Below are positions 7,244-13,905 of a DNA stretch of 16,711 nt, one piece after another. Position numbers and translations under genes: made by a program. The stretch spans positions 1 to 16,711 of the forward strand of contig JAGWUW010000017.1 in the NCBI GenBank assembly GCA_028868235.1, in the 5' to 3' direction. Numbering within the stretch: position 1 is the stretch's first letter; the number at the start of each line of letters is the position of its first letter. Under the pieces are notes generated by a model. The model was not told the origin of the DNA and searched no databases. It saw only the letters and a program-made list of their open reading frames with translations. Origin of the DNA: Betaproteobacteria bacterium. GTDB taxonomy: Bacteria > Pseudomonadota > Gammaproteobacteria > Burkholderiales > Rhodocyclaceae.

Positions 7244-8601
7244 TCAACGCCTTACTCCGCCACGTCCGGTCAGCGGAAACAGCTCGCCATCTCGCCGCGC
7301 TAGCCACCGGCGCTCCGGCTTCGGCACCGATCAGCCTGCGCCTCGAACTTCCTGCTCAGTTTTCCGACTGGCTGGACCTGCTCCCCGATGGCCAACCCTG
7401 GTGGTATCGCGCCCGTCCGGAGCATAGCGAATTCCGTCTCGGGATTGGTCATGCACTGCACGTCACGAGCGCAGGGAGCAACCGATTTGCCGCACTAGAT
7501 GGCGCTTTGGCCGGTTTCTGCCGGGATTGGCGGCGCAACGGCCCGGCCCTGGCCTTCTCTGGTTTCGCCTTTGCCGACAACAACACCGCCCCCTTCCCCA
7601 ACGCCTTGCTCGCCATTCCGGCCATCCTGCTCGAATGCGTTGATGGCACCTGCTCGCTTACCTTGACTACGCCGGCCGGCCGACTCCCCCAAACTCTCGT
7701 CGAATGGCCAACTTTGTTGATTCACGCCGCCCCAGGACAGCCCCCCAACCCTCAGGCCGGCCGACCGGAGCCGCTCGCCGAGCAGGTCTGGATGGCCCGC
7801 GTGGTCGCAGCCCTGCGCGACATCGCTCGCGGTCATCTCGACAAAATCGTCCTCACCCGCTGCCGTCAGGTAGAAAGTAATACCCCCCTCTCTCCGGCAG
7901 CCATTCTCGCCGCCTTGAATGTCCAGCAACCGCGCAGCATCGTCTACGCCCACGGCAACGGGCGACAAACCTTCCTCGGCGCCACGCCGGAGCGCCTAGT
8001 CCGCAAGACCGGACGCCAGGTTCATGTCGATGCCTTGGCCGGTACCGCCTGGCCGGGTTCCCCGGCACTCGCCGATGACAAGAACCGCCACGAGCAGTCC
8101 CTGGTTGTCCGCGCCGTAATCGAAGCGCTCGCTCCATGCTGCGACGGGCAGCCGCAGACAGGTATCCTCGAGGAACATCCAGCTGGCTTTCTGCGTCACT
8201 GGCGCAGCCGTATTTCAGGAGTTTGCCGTCGCGACAGCAGCCTTTTCGATCTCGTCCGCGCCCTGCACCCCACCCCGGCTGTCGGCGGCTTCCCGACGGC
8301 AGTGGCCGAAGAGTGGCTGACCGCACACAACGAGCAGCGCCACGGCTGGTACAGTGGCGGTTTCGGAGTCCTGTTCCCGGACGGCGATGGGGAATTCTCA
8401 GTCGCCCTGCGCTCAGCATTACTTGACGGCAATAAGGCCACTCTGCAGGCCGGTGCCGGCATCGTCGCCGGGTCCAATCCCCAACAGGAACTGGCCGAGA
8501 CCGAAGCCAAGCTAGGCACCCTGCTCGCCGCCCTGAATCCGGACCAAGGGCATGCCCTAGACAGTCGCCCAGCCTGGCGTCGTCGAGGAAACGATGGGTA
8601 A
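7240..8601 (+). CDS. menF: MenF: isochorismate synthase
   Basis: This chorismate-utilising enzyme would convert chorismate to isochorismate, the first committed menaquinone step. The start is the ATG at 7240 that overlaps the menE stop (ATGA), giving 453 residues, the usual size for MenF/DhbC/EntC proteins. An in-frame start at 7051 lies inside menE and was rejected. Family motifs sit in the C-terminal half: DKIVLTR (201-207, K202 the likely catalytic base), FLGATPERLV (245-254), DALAGTAWPG (264-273), LHPTPAVGGFP (342-352), GWYSGGFGV (369-377) and GAGIVAGSNPQQELAETEAK (405-424). The N-terminal 180 residues are poorly conserved, as is normal. MenF is preferred over EntC because the partner is MenE and no siderophore gene is near. 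menD, menH, menC, menB and menA are not in the window. The C-terminus (HALDSRPAWRRRGNDG) looks like a loose extension. Confidence 0.9.
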   Translation: MINALLRHVRSAETARHLAALATGAPASAPISLRLELPAQFSDWLDLLPDGQPWWYRARPEHSEFRLGIGHALHVTSAGSNRFAALDGALAGFCRDWRRNGPALAFSGFAFADNNTAPFPNALLAIPAILLECVDGTCSLTLTTPAGRLPQTLVEWPTLLIHAAPGQPPNPQAGRPEPLAEQVWMARVVAALRDIARGHLDKIVLTRCRQVESNTPLSPAAILAALNVQQPRSIVYAHGNGRQTFLGATPERLVRKTGRQVHVDALAGTAWPGSPALADDKNRHEQSLVVRAVIEALAPCCDGQPQTGILEEHPAGFLRHWRSRISGVCRRDSSLFDLVRALHPTPAVGGFPTAVAEEWLTAHNEQRHGWYSGGFGVLFPDGDGEFSVALRSALLDGNKATLQAGAGIVAGSNPQQELAETEAKLGTLLAALNPDQGHALDSRPAWRRRGNDG

Positions 8602-8686
8602 AGCCGCTGCAACGCCGGCGTCACAATTCTGCAAAATGCGTCGACTAAAGTGGAGGCCTGAACAAAAGCAACTCTCTCCATACTTC

Positions 8687-8714
8687 AACCCCCACCCGCT
8701 GGGGGTTCTTTTTT
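8687..8714 (+). terminator. Rho-independent terminator of the menE-menF operon
   Basis: AACCCCC (8687-8693) pairs perfectly with GGGGGTT (8701-8707) around the loop ACCCGCT. It is followed by CTTTTTT, giving an 8-of-9 T stretch at 8706-8714. It lies 85 bases after the menF stop, on the right strand and in the right place. Confidence 0.9.
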
Positions 8715-8769
8715 GCCCATTGTACAGGCACCCCATCCCTCCTCACCTCCGGGCTTCGCTTGCCGTCAG

Positions 8770-8815
8770 TTATCCACAGGCAATCAACAGTGTTATCCAC
8801 GGATATTGTGCATAA
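8770..8815. promoter_or_regulatory. Cluster of three DnaA-box-like 9-mers
   Basis: TTATCCACA (8770-8778) is a perfect match to the DnaA box consensus TTATNCACA. TTATCCACG (8793-8801) differs at the last base. TGTGCATAA (8807-8815) reads TTATGCACA on the - strand, again a perfect match. Start-to-start spacings are 23 and 14 bases. The cluster sits in a 244-base intergenic region, 31 bases before the small four-Cys gene. No dnaA, dnaN or other replication gene is in the window and no long AT-rich unwinding element is seen. A DnaA-binding regulatory or titration site is therefore more likely than an origin, though an origin is not excluded. Confidence 0.6.
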
Positions 8816-8845
8816 CTTGCCGACACCCTGCCCTATTCCACTTCC

Positions 8846-9046
8846 ATGAACAGCCCCACCTCGCTCCGCCCAGAACATCCCGCCTGCGGCCATTGCCGCT
8901 ACTATCACGAACATTCTGGCGCCGTCGGCGACTGCCATCGCTATCCGCCGCTGTATGCCGGAAACGACACGCCGAACGAACGCCACCGCTGGCGGCACCC
9001 ACTGGTACCCCACAACGGCTGGTGCGGAGAATTTTTGGCGCGTTGA
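8846..9046 (+). CDS. Small four-cysteine protein, 66 aa, function unknown
   Basis: This short frame has the character of a small conserved protein type in proteobacteria: an early C-x2-C followed by aromatic residues (CGHCRYY, 14-20), a middle CHRYPP (30-35), and a C-terminal WCGEF (59-63). The cysteines are C14, C17, C30 and C60, a set suited to binding one metal ion such as zinc or iron; metal binding is inference. The protein is rich in His and Arg with no signal peptide or membrane segment. The start ATG at 8846 has no clear Shine-Dalgarno. The gene begins 31 bases downstream of the DnaA-box cluster, and a degraded gene lies immediately after it on the other strand. The pattern of Cys, aromatic and Pro positions argues it is real despite its size. 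Confidence 0.75.
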   Translation: MNSPTSLRPEHPACGHCRYYHEHSGAVGDCHRYPPLYAGNDTPNERHRWRHPLVPHNGWCGEFLAR

Positions 9047-9049
9047 GGG

Positions 9050-9228
9050 TAATTGTCGCCCGGTCAGACGCCCCCCGTCGGTTACCACCATCAGGTTGGT
9101 TTTGCATAGCCGTTCGGTCATCAAGCGCATGATCTGCAGCGCGAAAAGCTGGGTTTTCTGGACTAGGAACTGAAAGCACTTTTCGTTGACGTCGATGCAT
9201 TCGAGTCGCTATTTGCTACCACGGTCGC
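9050..9228 (-). pseudogene. Frameshifted remnant of a Crp-type cyclic-nucleotide-binding domain protein
   Basis: On the - strand, 9228-9205 reads ATVVANSD. After a shift of reading frame, the sequence continues from about 9208 as RLECIDVNEKCFQFLVQ, then KTQLFALQIMRLMTERL and CKTNLMVV (down to about 9085). Together this matches the end of the effector-binding domain of Crp-like proteins: an ATVVAxTDCRL strand, an ID-x-x-RF-x-FLVQ-x-TP-x-FAL turn and the MRxLxxRL helix. In the frame of the second part, a TAG stands just upstream (about 9209-9211), so the domain cannot be read through. The first half of the domain is not recognisable upstream. I read it as the C-terminal scrap of a small standalone cNMP-binding protein of about 150 residues. 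It rests on motif recognition across a frameshift. Confidence 0.6.
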
Positions 9229-9408
9229 TCGCGAGACAGCGCCTGGTCAGCCAGGCCAGCGGTGCGGCGGGAGAAAGGGATTTCGCATTCATTCCCTCGA
9301 CCTTGTGCTGGCAATGTTTCCCGCTGTTTAAGGACAGATAAAGCAACTGTCATCGAATTGACAACTGCCTGGCTGATGCTTTCGTCATCGCCACGTCGTT
9401 ACTTCGCC
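9229..9408. other. Gene-free stretch before the BON lipoprotein gene
   Basis: Between the pseudogene and the dolP-like start I find no supported gene. The - strand at about 9229-9260 may hold further scraps of the decayed cNMP-binding gene (DQALSR-like codons in another frame), but this is weak. A perfect TTGACA lies at 9358-9363, in the right orientation and distance to serve dolP. No good -10 stands 16-18 bases after it, so I do not call a promoter. The + frame is open here, continuous with dolP, but has no coding character. Confidence 0.5.
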
Positions 9409-10029
9409 ATGCACCTACCGTCCCGCTCCCTCGTTCTCCTGCTCATCACCCTACCCATGCTCAGTGCCTGCCTCCCGACCTTGATTGCTGGAGGCGCTGT
9501 CGGCACCGCCATCAGCTACCACGACCGCCGCTCAACCGGCATCCAGGCCGATGACGAAACCTCGGAATGGAAGGGGCGCAACCGAGTCCCGGCCCGCTAT
9601 CGCGACAACACCAACGTCAATTTCACCGCCTTCAACCGGGTGCTGCTGGTTTCCGGCGAAGTCGCCGACGAAGCGGCACGCACCGAGATCGGCGAGATGG
9701 CCGAACGCATCGAAGGCATCCGCAAAGTGCATAACGAATTGCAGATCGCCCAACCATCGACGCTCGGCACACGCAGCAACGACGTGTACATCTCGTCGAA
9801 ATACAAGGCCCGTCTGCTCGATACCGACCAGGTATCGAGCAACCACATCAAGCCGGTGACCGAAAGCGGCGTACTTTTCCTGATGGGCATCGTCAGCGAG
9901 CGGGAAGCTAGGGCCGCCATCGACATCGCCCGCACCACAGCCGGTGTCCGCAAGGTGATCAACCTGTTGGAAATCCTGCCCGACACCGATATCCAGAATA
10001 TTGACAACGCCCGCTTCGGCATCCGTTGA
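9409..10029 (+). CDS. dolP: Dual-BON-domain outer-membrane lipoprotein, DolP/YraP-like
   Basis: This 206-residue lipoprotein has a signal peptide (1-20) ending in the lipobox LSAC with C21 as the lipidated residue; the next residue is Leu, so sorting to the outer membrane is expected. Two BON domains follow, about 48-115 and 123-190. The segments HDRRSTGIQADDE, FNRVLLVSGEV, GTRSNDVYISSKYKARLL and VLFLMGIVSEREARAA match the layout of E. coli DolP (YraP), which binds anionic phospholipid and supports envelope integrity and BAM function. It has extra basic residues (EWKGRNRVPARYRDN, 53-67) in the first domain and a 15-residue tail. The ATG at 9409 gives the clean signal peptide; an in-frame ATG at 9262 would add 49 residues and ruin it. 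E. coli dolP is in the SigmaE regulon; no SigmaE promoter could be confirmed here. It converges on the TRAP permease gene with 6 bases between stops. Confidence 0.88.
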   Translation: MHLPSRSLVLLLITLPMLSACLPTLIAGGAVGTAISYHDRRSTGIQADDETSEWKGRNRVPARYRDNTNVNFTAFNRVLLVSGEVADEAARTEIGEMAERIEGIRKVHNELQIAQPSTLGTRSNDVYISSKYKARLLDTDQVSSNHIKPVTESGVLFLMGIVSEREARAAIDIARTTAGVRKVINLLEILPDTDIQNIDNARFGIR

Positions 10030-10035
10030 AACCGC

Positions 10036-11859
10036 CTAACCGGCACCCAGCCCGAACACTCCGGGCAGCCAGGTCGCTAGGAGGGGCAGCGCCGAGATGC
10101 TCAAAGCACCGAGCAGCATGGCGAATACCGCCGGTAGCACCGAGACGGCGACATCGCGTAGCGATTTGCCGAACATCGCCGAGGCGAAATAGAGGTTCAT
10201 GCCAGCCGGCGGACACAGGAAACCCATTTCGATATTGGCCAGGAAGATCACGCCGAAATGCACCGGATCGATGCCATAGCTGCCCGCCACGGGCAGCAGC
10301 AGCGGCACGAGGACGACGATGGCAGCGTAGATTTCCATCAGCGCCCCGGCCACCAGCAAGAAGAGATTGAGAGCAACCAGGAAGGCGAATTTGTTGGGCA
10401 GCACCGACTGCACCCAGTCGATGGTGATATCGGGGATGCCGGCATCGATCAGGTAGTTGGTCAGAGCGAGTGCCATACCAAGGATGAGCATGATGCCGCC
10501 GATGACCTCGGCGCAATCGACCAGCGCAGCACGGATATGTGGCCAGTCCAGTTCGCGATGCGCCACTGCCTGGGTCAGCAGCGCGTAGGCGGCGGTCAGG
10601 GCGGCACTTTCCGTCGGCGTCGCGATGCCACTGACCAGTGAGCCGATGGCAACCAGCGGTGCCAGCAATTCCCACTTGGCAGCCCACAGGGCCGGACGCA
10701 CAGCGGCGAAGTCATGTGCCTGCGCCGCCACTGCCATCATGCCCTTGCCACGCCGCAGGTAGCCGCCGACCAGCAGCAGGAACCCCACCATCACCACAGC
10801 CGGCAGCACGCCAGCGAGGAACATGGCATTGATCGGCACGCGGGCGATGATGGCGAACATGATCAATGGCACCGACGGCGCCAGCAGTACGCCCAGCGCG
10901 CTGGCACTGGTTACCAGACTAATGCCGCGCTGCTCGGGAAAGCCAGCCTTGGTCAACAGCGGCAGCAGCAGGCCACCAAGGGCCAGAATGGTCACCCCGC
11001 TACCGCCCGTGAACGCCGTGAAAAAAGAGCACAGCACGGCCGCTGCGATGGCCGTACCGCCAGCTCCGTTGCCGAACAGCGCAGTAAATAGCGTGCCGAG
11101 GCGGGCCGCCGCGCCGGTCCGGGCAAACAGCAGGCCAGCCAGTGTGAAGAGCGGCAAGGCCGGCAGCGAGGGATTGACCGTGATCTGGTAATGGCTGAGC
11201 GGCACCGAGGCCAACGGCTGCCCTTCGCTCCAGAACAGTGCCAGGGCCAAACCGCCGAGGACAGCGAAAATCGGTGCACCACACAACAGGATGGCGGCAA
11301 GCCACAGGGCGAGGGGCCAAAACGATAATGTGTCGCCATCGGAGTAGCCGGCAAAAGCGAAACCAGCCACTGGCAACAGCAGACCGAGCACCCAGCGCAC
11401 GGCCAGCCGCCCGCTCAGTCGGCCGGCCAGCTTGAAACCGAGCAGCGCGAAGCCGATGGGCATGGTGATCTCGACCATCCAGCCGGCGATGCCGTAGGAA
11501 ATCTCACGTTGTGCATCCATTTCACTGGCGACGAAAGTCCAGCTGGTCTGCGTCAGCATGCCGCACAATACCGCTGCACTGGCTTGGGCGAAAATCCGGG
11601 CCGCGAGGCGAACCTGCGGCTGAGGTGCAGCGGCCAAGCCGGCACCGAGCGAACTCAGATGCTGCCCACGTTCAGCCACAAGCGCCCCGAACATAGCCAA
11701 CACCAGTCCAAGATGCTGAACGAGCACCGGCGCATTCTCGATACCCCGTCCAAACAGCGGCCGGAACAAGATTTCGAGCAGCGGAATCAGCAGCATCAGA
11801 GCCAGCGCCCCAGCCGCGACTAGGGCATCGAACCGGCTGATCCAGCGCAGCGCGACCAT
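10036..11859 (-). CDS. TRAP transporter permease, fused small and large subunits (DctQM)
   Basis: This 607-residue, highly hydrophobic inner-membrane protein joins a DctQ-like part (about 1-175, four predicted helices, with SEMDAQREISYGIAGWMVEITMP between) to a full DctM-like part (about 180-600). DctM landmarks are FTGGSGVTILALGGLLLP, TSASALGVLLAPSVPLIMFA, GIATPTESAA and MGFLCPPAGMNLYFA. Its partners drive uptake of an organic solute with an ion gradient; here these are the DctP binding protein and TatT lipoprotein encoded directly upstream. The start ATG lies 3 bases after the dctP stop, so translation is likely coupled. Fused QM permeases are well known. The substrate cannot be read from sequence. 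No terminator is seen in the 6 bases before the opposing dolP stop. Confidence 0.93.
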   Translation of the reverse strand: MVALRWISRFDALVAAGALALMLLIPLLEILFRPLFGRGIENAPVLVQHLGLVLAMFGALVAERGQHLSSLGAGLAAAPQPQVRLAARIFAQASAAVLCGMLTQTSWTFVASEMDAQREISYGIAGWMVEITMPIGFALLGFKLAGRLSGRLAVRWVLGLLLPVAGFAFAGYSDGDTLSFWPLALWLAAILLCGAPIFAVLGGLALALFWSEGQPLASVPLSHYQITVNPSLPALPLFTLAGLLFARTGAAARLGTLFTALFGNGAGGTAIAAAVLCSFFTAFTGGSGVTILALGGLLLPLLTKAGFPEQRGISLVTSASALGVLLAPSVPLIMFAIIARVPINAMFLAGVLPAVVMVGFLLLVGGYLRRGKGMMAVAAQAHDFAAVRPALWAAKWELLAPLVAIGSLVSGIATPTESAALTAAYALLTQAVAHRELDWPHIRAALVDCAEVIGGIMLILGMALALTNYLIDAGIPDITIDWVQSVLPNKFAFLVALNLFLLVAGALMEIYAAIVVLVPLLLPVAGSYGIDPVHFGVIFLANIEMGFLCPPAGMNLYFASAMFGKSLRDVAVSVLPAVFAMLLGALSISALPLLATWLPGVFGLGAG

Positions 11860-11862
11860 CGT

Positions 11863-12870
11863 TTACTTCTTGCCGGCGCGGAAGGCCTTCAGGTAGCCGA
11901 CCACTTCATCGAAGGTGTCAGCGGGCACCATCTTGCCGCGAATACGCGGATAGAGCTTGTCGGCCAGATCGTTCCATTCTTTCATCTGCTCGGCATTCGG
12001 CTTGTTCACGGTCAGACCGCGCTTCTTCATCGCGTCAACCGCCTCATCCACCTCCTGCCGTGCCTTTGCGCGCATCCGCATTCCGGCCATGGCGCCGGCC
12101 TCGCGCACTGCGGCTTGTCCTTCCGGCGATAACTCGTCCCATGCCTTCTTGGTGATGACCAGGGCGCCGACAATGGGCGCCCAGTTGAGGTCCAGCATGT
12201 TGCTGGCCGTCGTATAGACCTGTGTGGCCAGCGCGAAATACGGCGTGGACGGCACGGCATTGATCATGCCGGTCTGGATAGCCGGCAGGATATCGCCAGT
12301 CTCCAGGGGAACCGGGGTGTAGCCCAAACTCTTCATGATCTCCTGCTGCTCAACCTCACTGCCCCAGGCGAAGAACTTCATTTTCCGGTAGTCGTCCGGT
12401 CGCACCGCCGGCTCCTTCGAGAAGAAACGCACCCAACCGGCATCGCCCCAAGCAAGTACGACGAAACCCTTGTCGAGGAACTTTTTTTCCATGCTCAGTT
12501 GCATCTTTTCGCGAACGTAATCCACCTCTTCCCAACTGCGGAACATCAGCGGCATGTTCTGCAAGGCGGCAATCGACGGCTCGATCTCGCGCAGGCCGAC
12601 CACCGACAACAAACCACCCTGCAACTGGCCGATGCGCATGCGGCGCACCATGTCGGTTTCGCCGCCCTGGCTTCCGTCCGGATAAACCAAATACTTGGCG
12701 TTTCCCCCCTGCGCCGCGCGCCAGCTCTCGCCCACCTCCATCAATTGCCGGTGGTAGAGCGAGTTCTTTGGGGCCAGCGTCCCGATGCGCAACTGCTTGT
12801 CGGCCGCCAGAACGGTTGAAGCCAGCACCCCGGCGATCAGCAGGGCGGTGAGTTTTCCCAGAATCTTCAT
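11863..12870 (-). CDS. dctP: TRAP transporter solute-binding protein (DctP/TatP type)
   Basis: This 335-residue periplasmic binding protein has a cleavable signal peptide (about 1-22, ending TVLAA before DKQLRIGTLAP). The DctP fold is evident from LRIGTLAPKNSLYHRQL, YPDGSQGGETDMVRRMRIGQLQGG, the central WGDAGWVRFFSKEP hinge and MKFFAWGSEVEQQEIMKSLGYTPVPLE. The conserved arginine that salt-bridges carboxylates in classical DctP proteins is not in its usual context (the position before the hinge strand reads WGSEVEQQ rather than the RIPxxP type). This fits TatP-type proteins, whose ligands may be hydrophobic. It has a good ribosome site (GGAG, 5 bases before the ATG). It lies between tatT (34 bases upstream) and the permease gene, in one operon. 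Confidence 0.93.
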   Translation of the reverse strand: MKILGKLTALLIAGVLASTVLAADKQLRIGTLAPKNSLYHRQLMEVGESWRAAQGGNAKYLVYPDGSQGGETDMVRRMRIGQLQGGLLSVVGLREIEPSIAALQNMPLMFRSWEEVDYVREKMQLSMEKKFLDKGFVVLAWGDAGWVRFFSKEPAVRPDDYRKMKFFAWGSEVEQQEIMKSLGYTPVPLETGDILPAIQTGMINAVPSTPYFALATQVYTTASNMLDLNWAPIVGALVITKKAWDELSPEGQAAVREAGAMAGMRMRAKARQEVDEAVDAMKKRGLTVNKPNAEQMKEWNDLADKLYPRIRGKMVPADTFDEVVGYLKAFRAGKK

Positions 12871-12904
12871 GACTTCTCCAAGGTCTTGCCTGTTTTTTGT
12901 CGAC

Positions 12905-13795
12905 TCAGAACAGGTCGTCGGCCTTATCGAGCAGCCAGCGCGCCCGACGGCGCATCACTTCGTTCTGCGTCGTGAGCGGACTACCCGCCTCGTCCCGAAT
13001 CGCGAGCGCCAGCCTTAGCAGGCTTTCAAACTGTTCGCGGTCACCGGCTGGCTGGGCATAGCCCTCGGCCTTGCCGAGCAGCACACCGGCACTTCGCCCT
13101 CCGGACTGTGCGATAGCCTGATCGAAGTAGGCCAAGGCCTGTTTCTGGCTCCCGCCAGGCCGGGCCGCCTCGAAAGTGCCAAGCAGGCTGGTCAGCGCCC
13201 CCTGCCCCCAGTCCGGATCGACAACCCAGGCCCGTTGCGCCAGGCGCACGGCAAGCGGCAGGTCGGCAACGACATCAGGATCGTCCTTGGCCAGCGAAAT
13301 CCAGCCCCCCCACGCGGCGGCGGCCCAATAGGCGAGGCCAACCTGTTCTGCCCTGAGCACCGGCCAGTCCGTTTCCCGGGAACTGGCCAATGCTTTGGCG
13401 AAACCCGATGAAGCGCGCTCCAGAGCGGTCATGGCATGGTGATGGGCGCGGGCATACAGGCGTGCCGCCCGTTGCCGCAAGTTTTCCGCAGCCCTGGCAT
13501 CCTTGACCTCGATCTGATCAGCGTCAAAGGCGACAAAGGCATAGGCGTATTGGGTGAAACCGGCAGCGACGGACTCGGCCAGCGCGCGATGCCCCGGATT
13601 CTGGCGTAGTAAAGATTCCGACAATTTCAGGTGAAACGGTGCGGCATCGCGCAACAGTTCCAGATCACTTTCGTCACCCGCCCCTTGGCTAGCCAATTCG
13701 TTGGCCAGCCCATCGACGATTATCTGGCGCGGCGTACAGGCCCCCAGTTGCAGCACCGCGAGCAGTGCTGCCAGCACCAGTCCGGCCTTGTGCAT
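12905..13795 (-). CDS. tatT: TatT: TRAP-associated TPR lipoprotein (T component)
   Basis: With the ATG at 13795 this is a 296-residue lipoprotein. Its signal sequence ends in LGAC, with the lipidated Cys at residue 20. The mature part is almost all alpha helix and contains the typical T-component segments: AAPFHLKLSESLL, a FTQYAYAFV helix, YARAHHHAMTALERA and AYWAAAAWGGWISLAKDDPD. In Treponema pallidum the homologous TatT (Tp0956) forms a TPR ring that docks the TRAP binding protein TatP and holds a hydrophobic pore. The neighbouring dctP and dctQM genes make that complex likely here. A TTG start at 13807 would add MQLP and has a GGCGGA sequence at suitable spacing, so translation may begin there. 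No dedicated promoter was recognised. A short 5-bp hairpin (13836-13854) lies upstream. Confidence 0.88.
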   Translation of the reverse strand: MHKAGLVLAALLAVLQLGACTPRQIIVDGLANELASQGAGDESDLELLRDAAPFHLKLSESLLRQNPGHRALAESVAAGFTQYAYAFVAFDADQIEVKDARAAENLRQRAARLYARAHHHAMTALERASSGFAKALASSRETDWPVLRAEQVGLAYWAAAAWGGWISLAKDDPDVVADLPLAVRLAQRAWVVDPDWGQGALTSLLGTFEAARPGGSQKQALAYFDQAIAQSGGRSAGVLLGKAEGYAQPAGDREQFESLLRLALAIRDEAGSPLTTQNEVMRRRARWLLDKADDLF

Positions 13796-13905
13796 TGGCA
13801 ATTGCAAATTTGTTCCGCCGAAACAGTTGAGTTGGCCGGCACACTAGCGGCCGGATGTTACACAGGCGTGACCACAGTGACAGCGCAGCACGCCCGAATC
13901 ACTTG

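Noticed and set aside
5981..8601. menE/menF pair as a siderophore (EntE/EntC) pair
   Set aside because: The ligase is far shorter than EntE-type 2,3-dihydroxybenzoate ligases, and no entA, entB or peptide synthetase gene is present.
8602..8845. Chromosome origin (oriC) at the DnaA boxes
   Set aside because: No dnaA, dnaN, gidA or parAB gene is nearby, no clear AT-rich unwinding element is present, and there are only three boxes. A regulatory or titration site is the safer reading.
8645..9130. A 161-codon - strand frame covering the 66-aa gene
   Set aside because: Only its first part (before about 9085) has real protein character, and that belongs to the decayed cNMP-binding domain. The rest is antisense to the Cys-rich gene and the DnaA-box region.
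9262..9408. Longer start for the BON lipoprotein
   Set aside because: It would bury the signal peptide and lipobox behind 49 non-conserved residues; the ATG at 9409 gives a proper lipoprotein signal.
13836..13854. Hairpin CCGGC-N9-GCCGG between the MCP gene and tatT as a terminator
   Set aside because: Only five base pairs with a nine-base loop and no T run; too weak to call.
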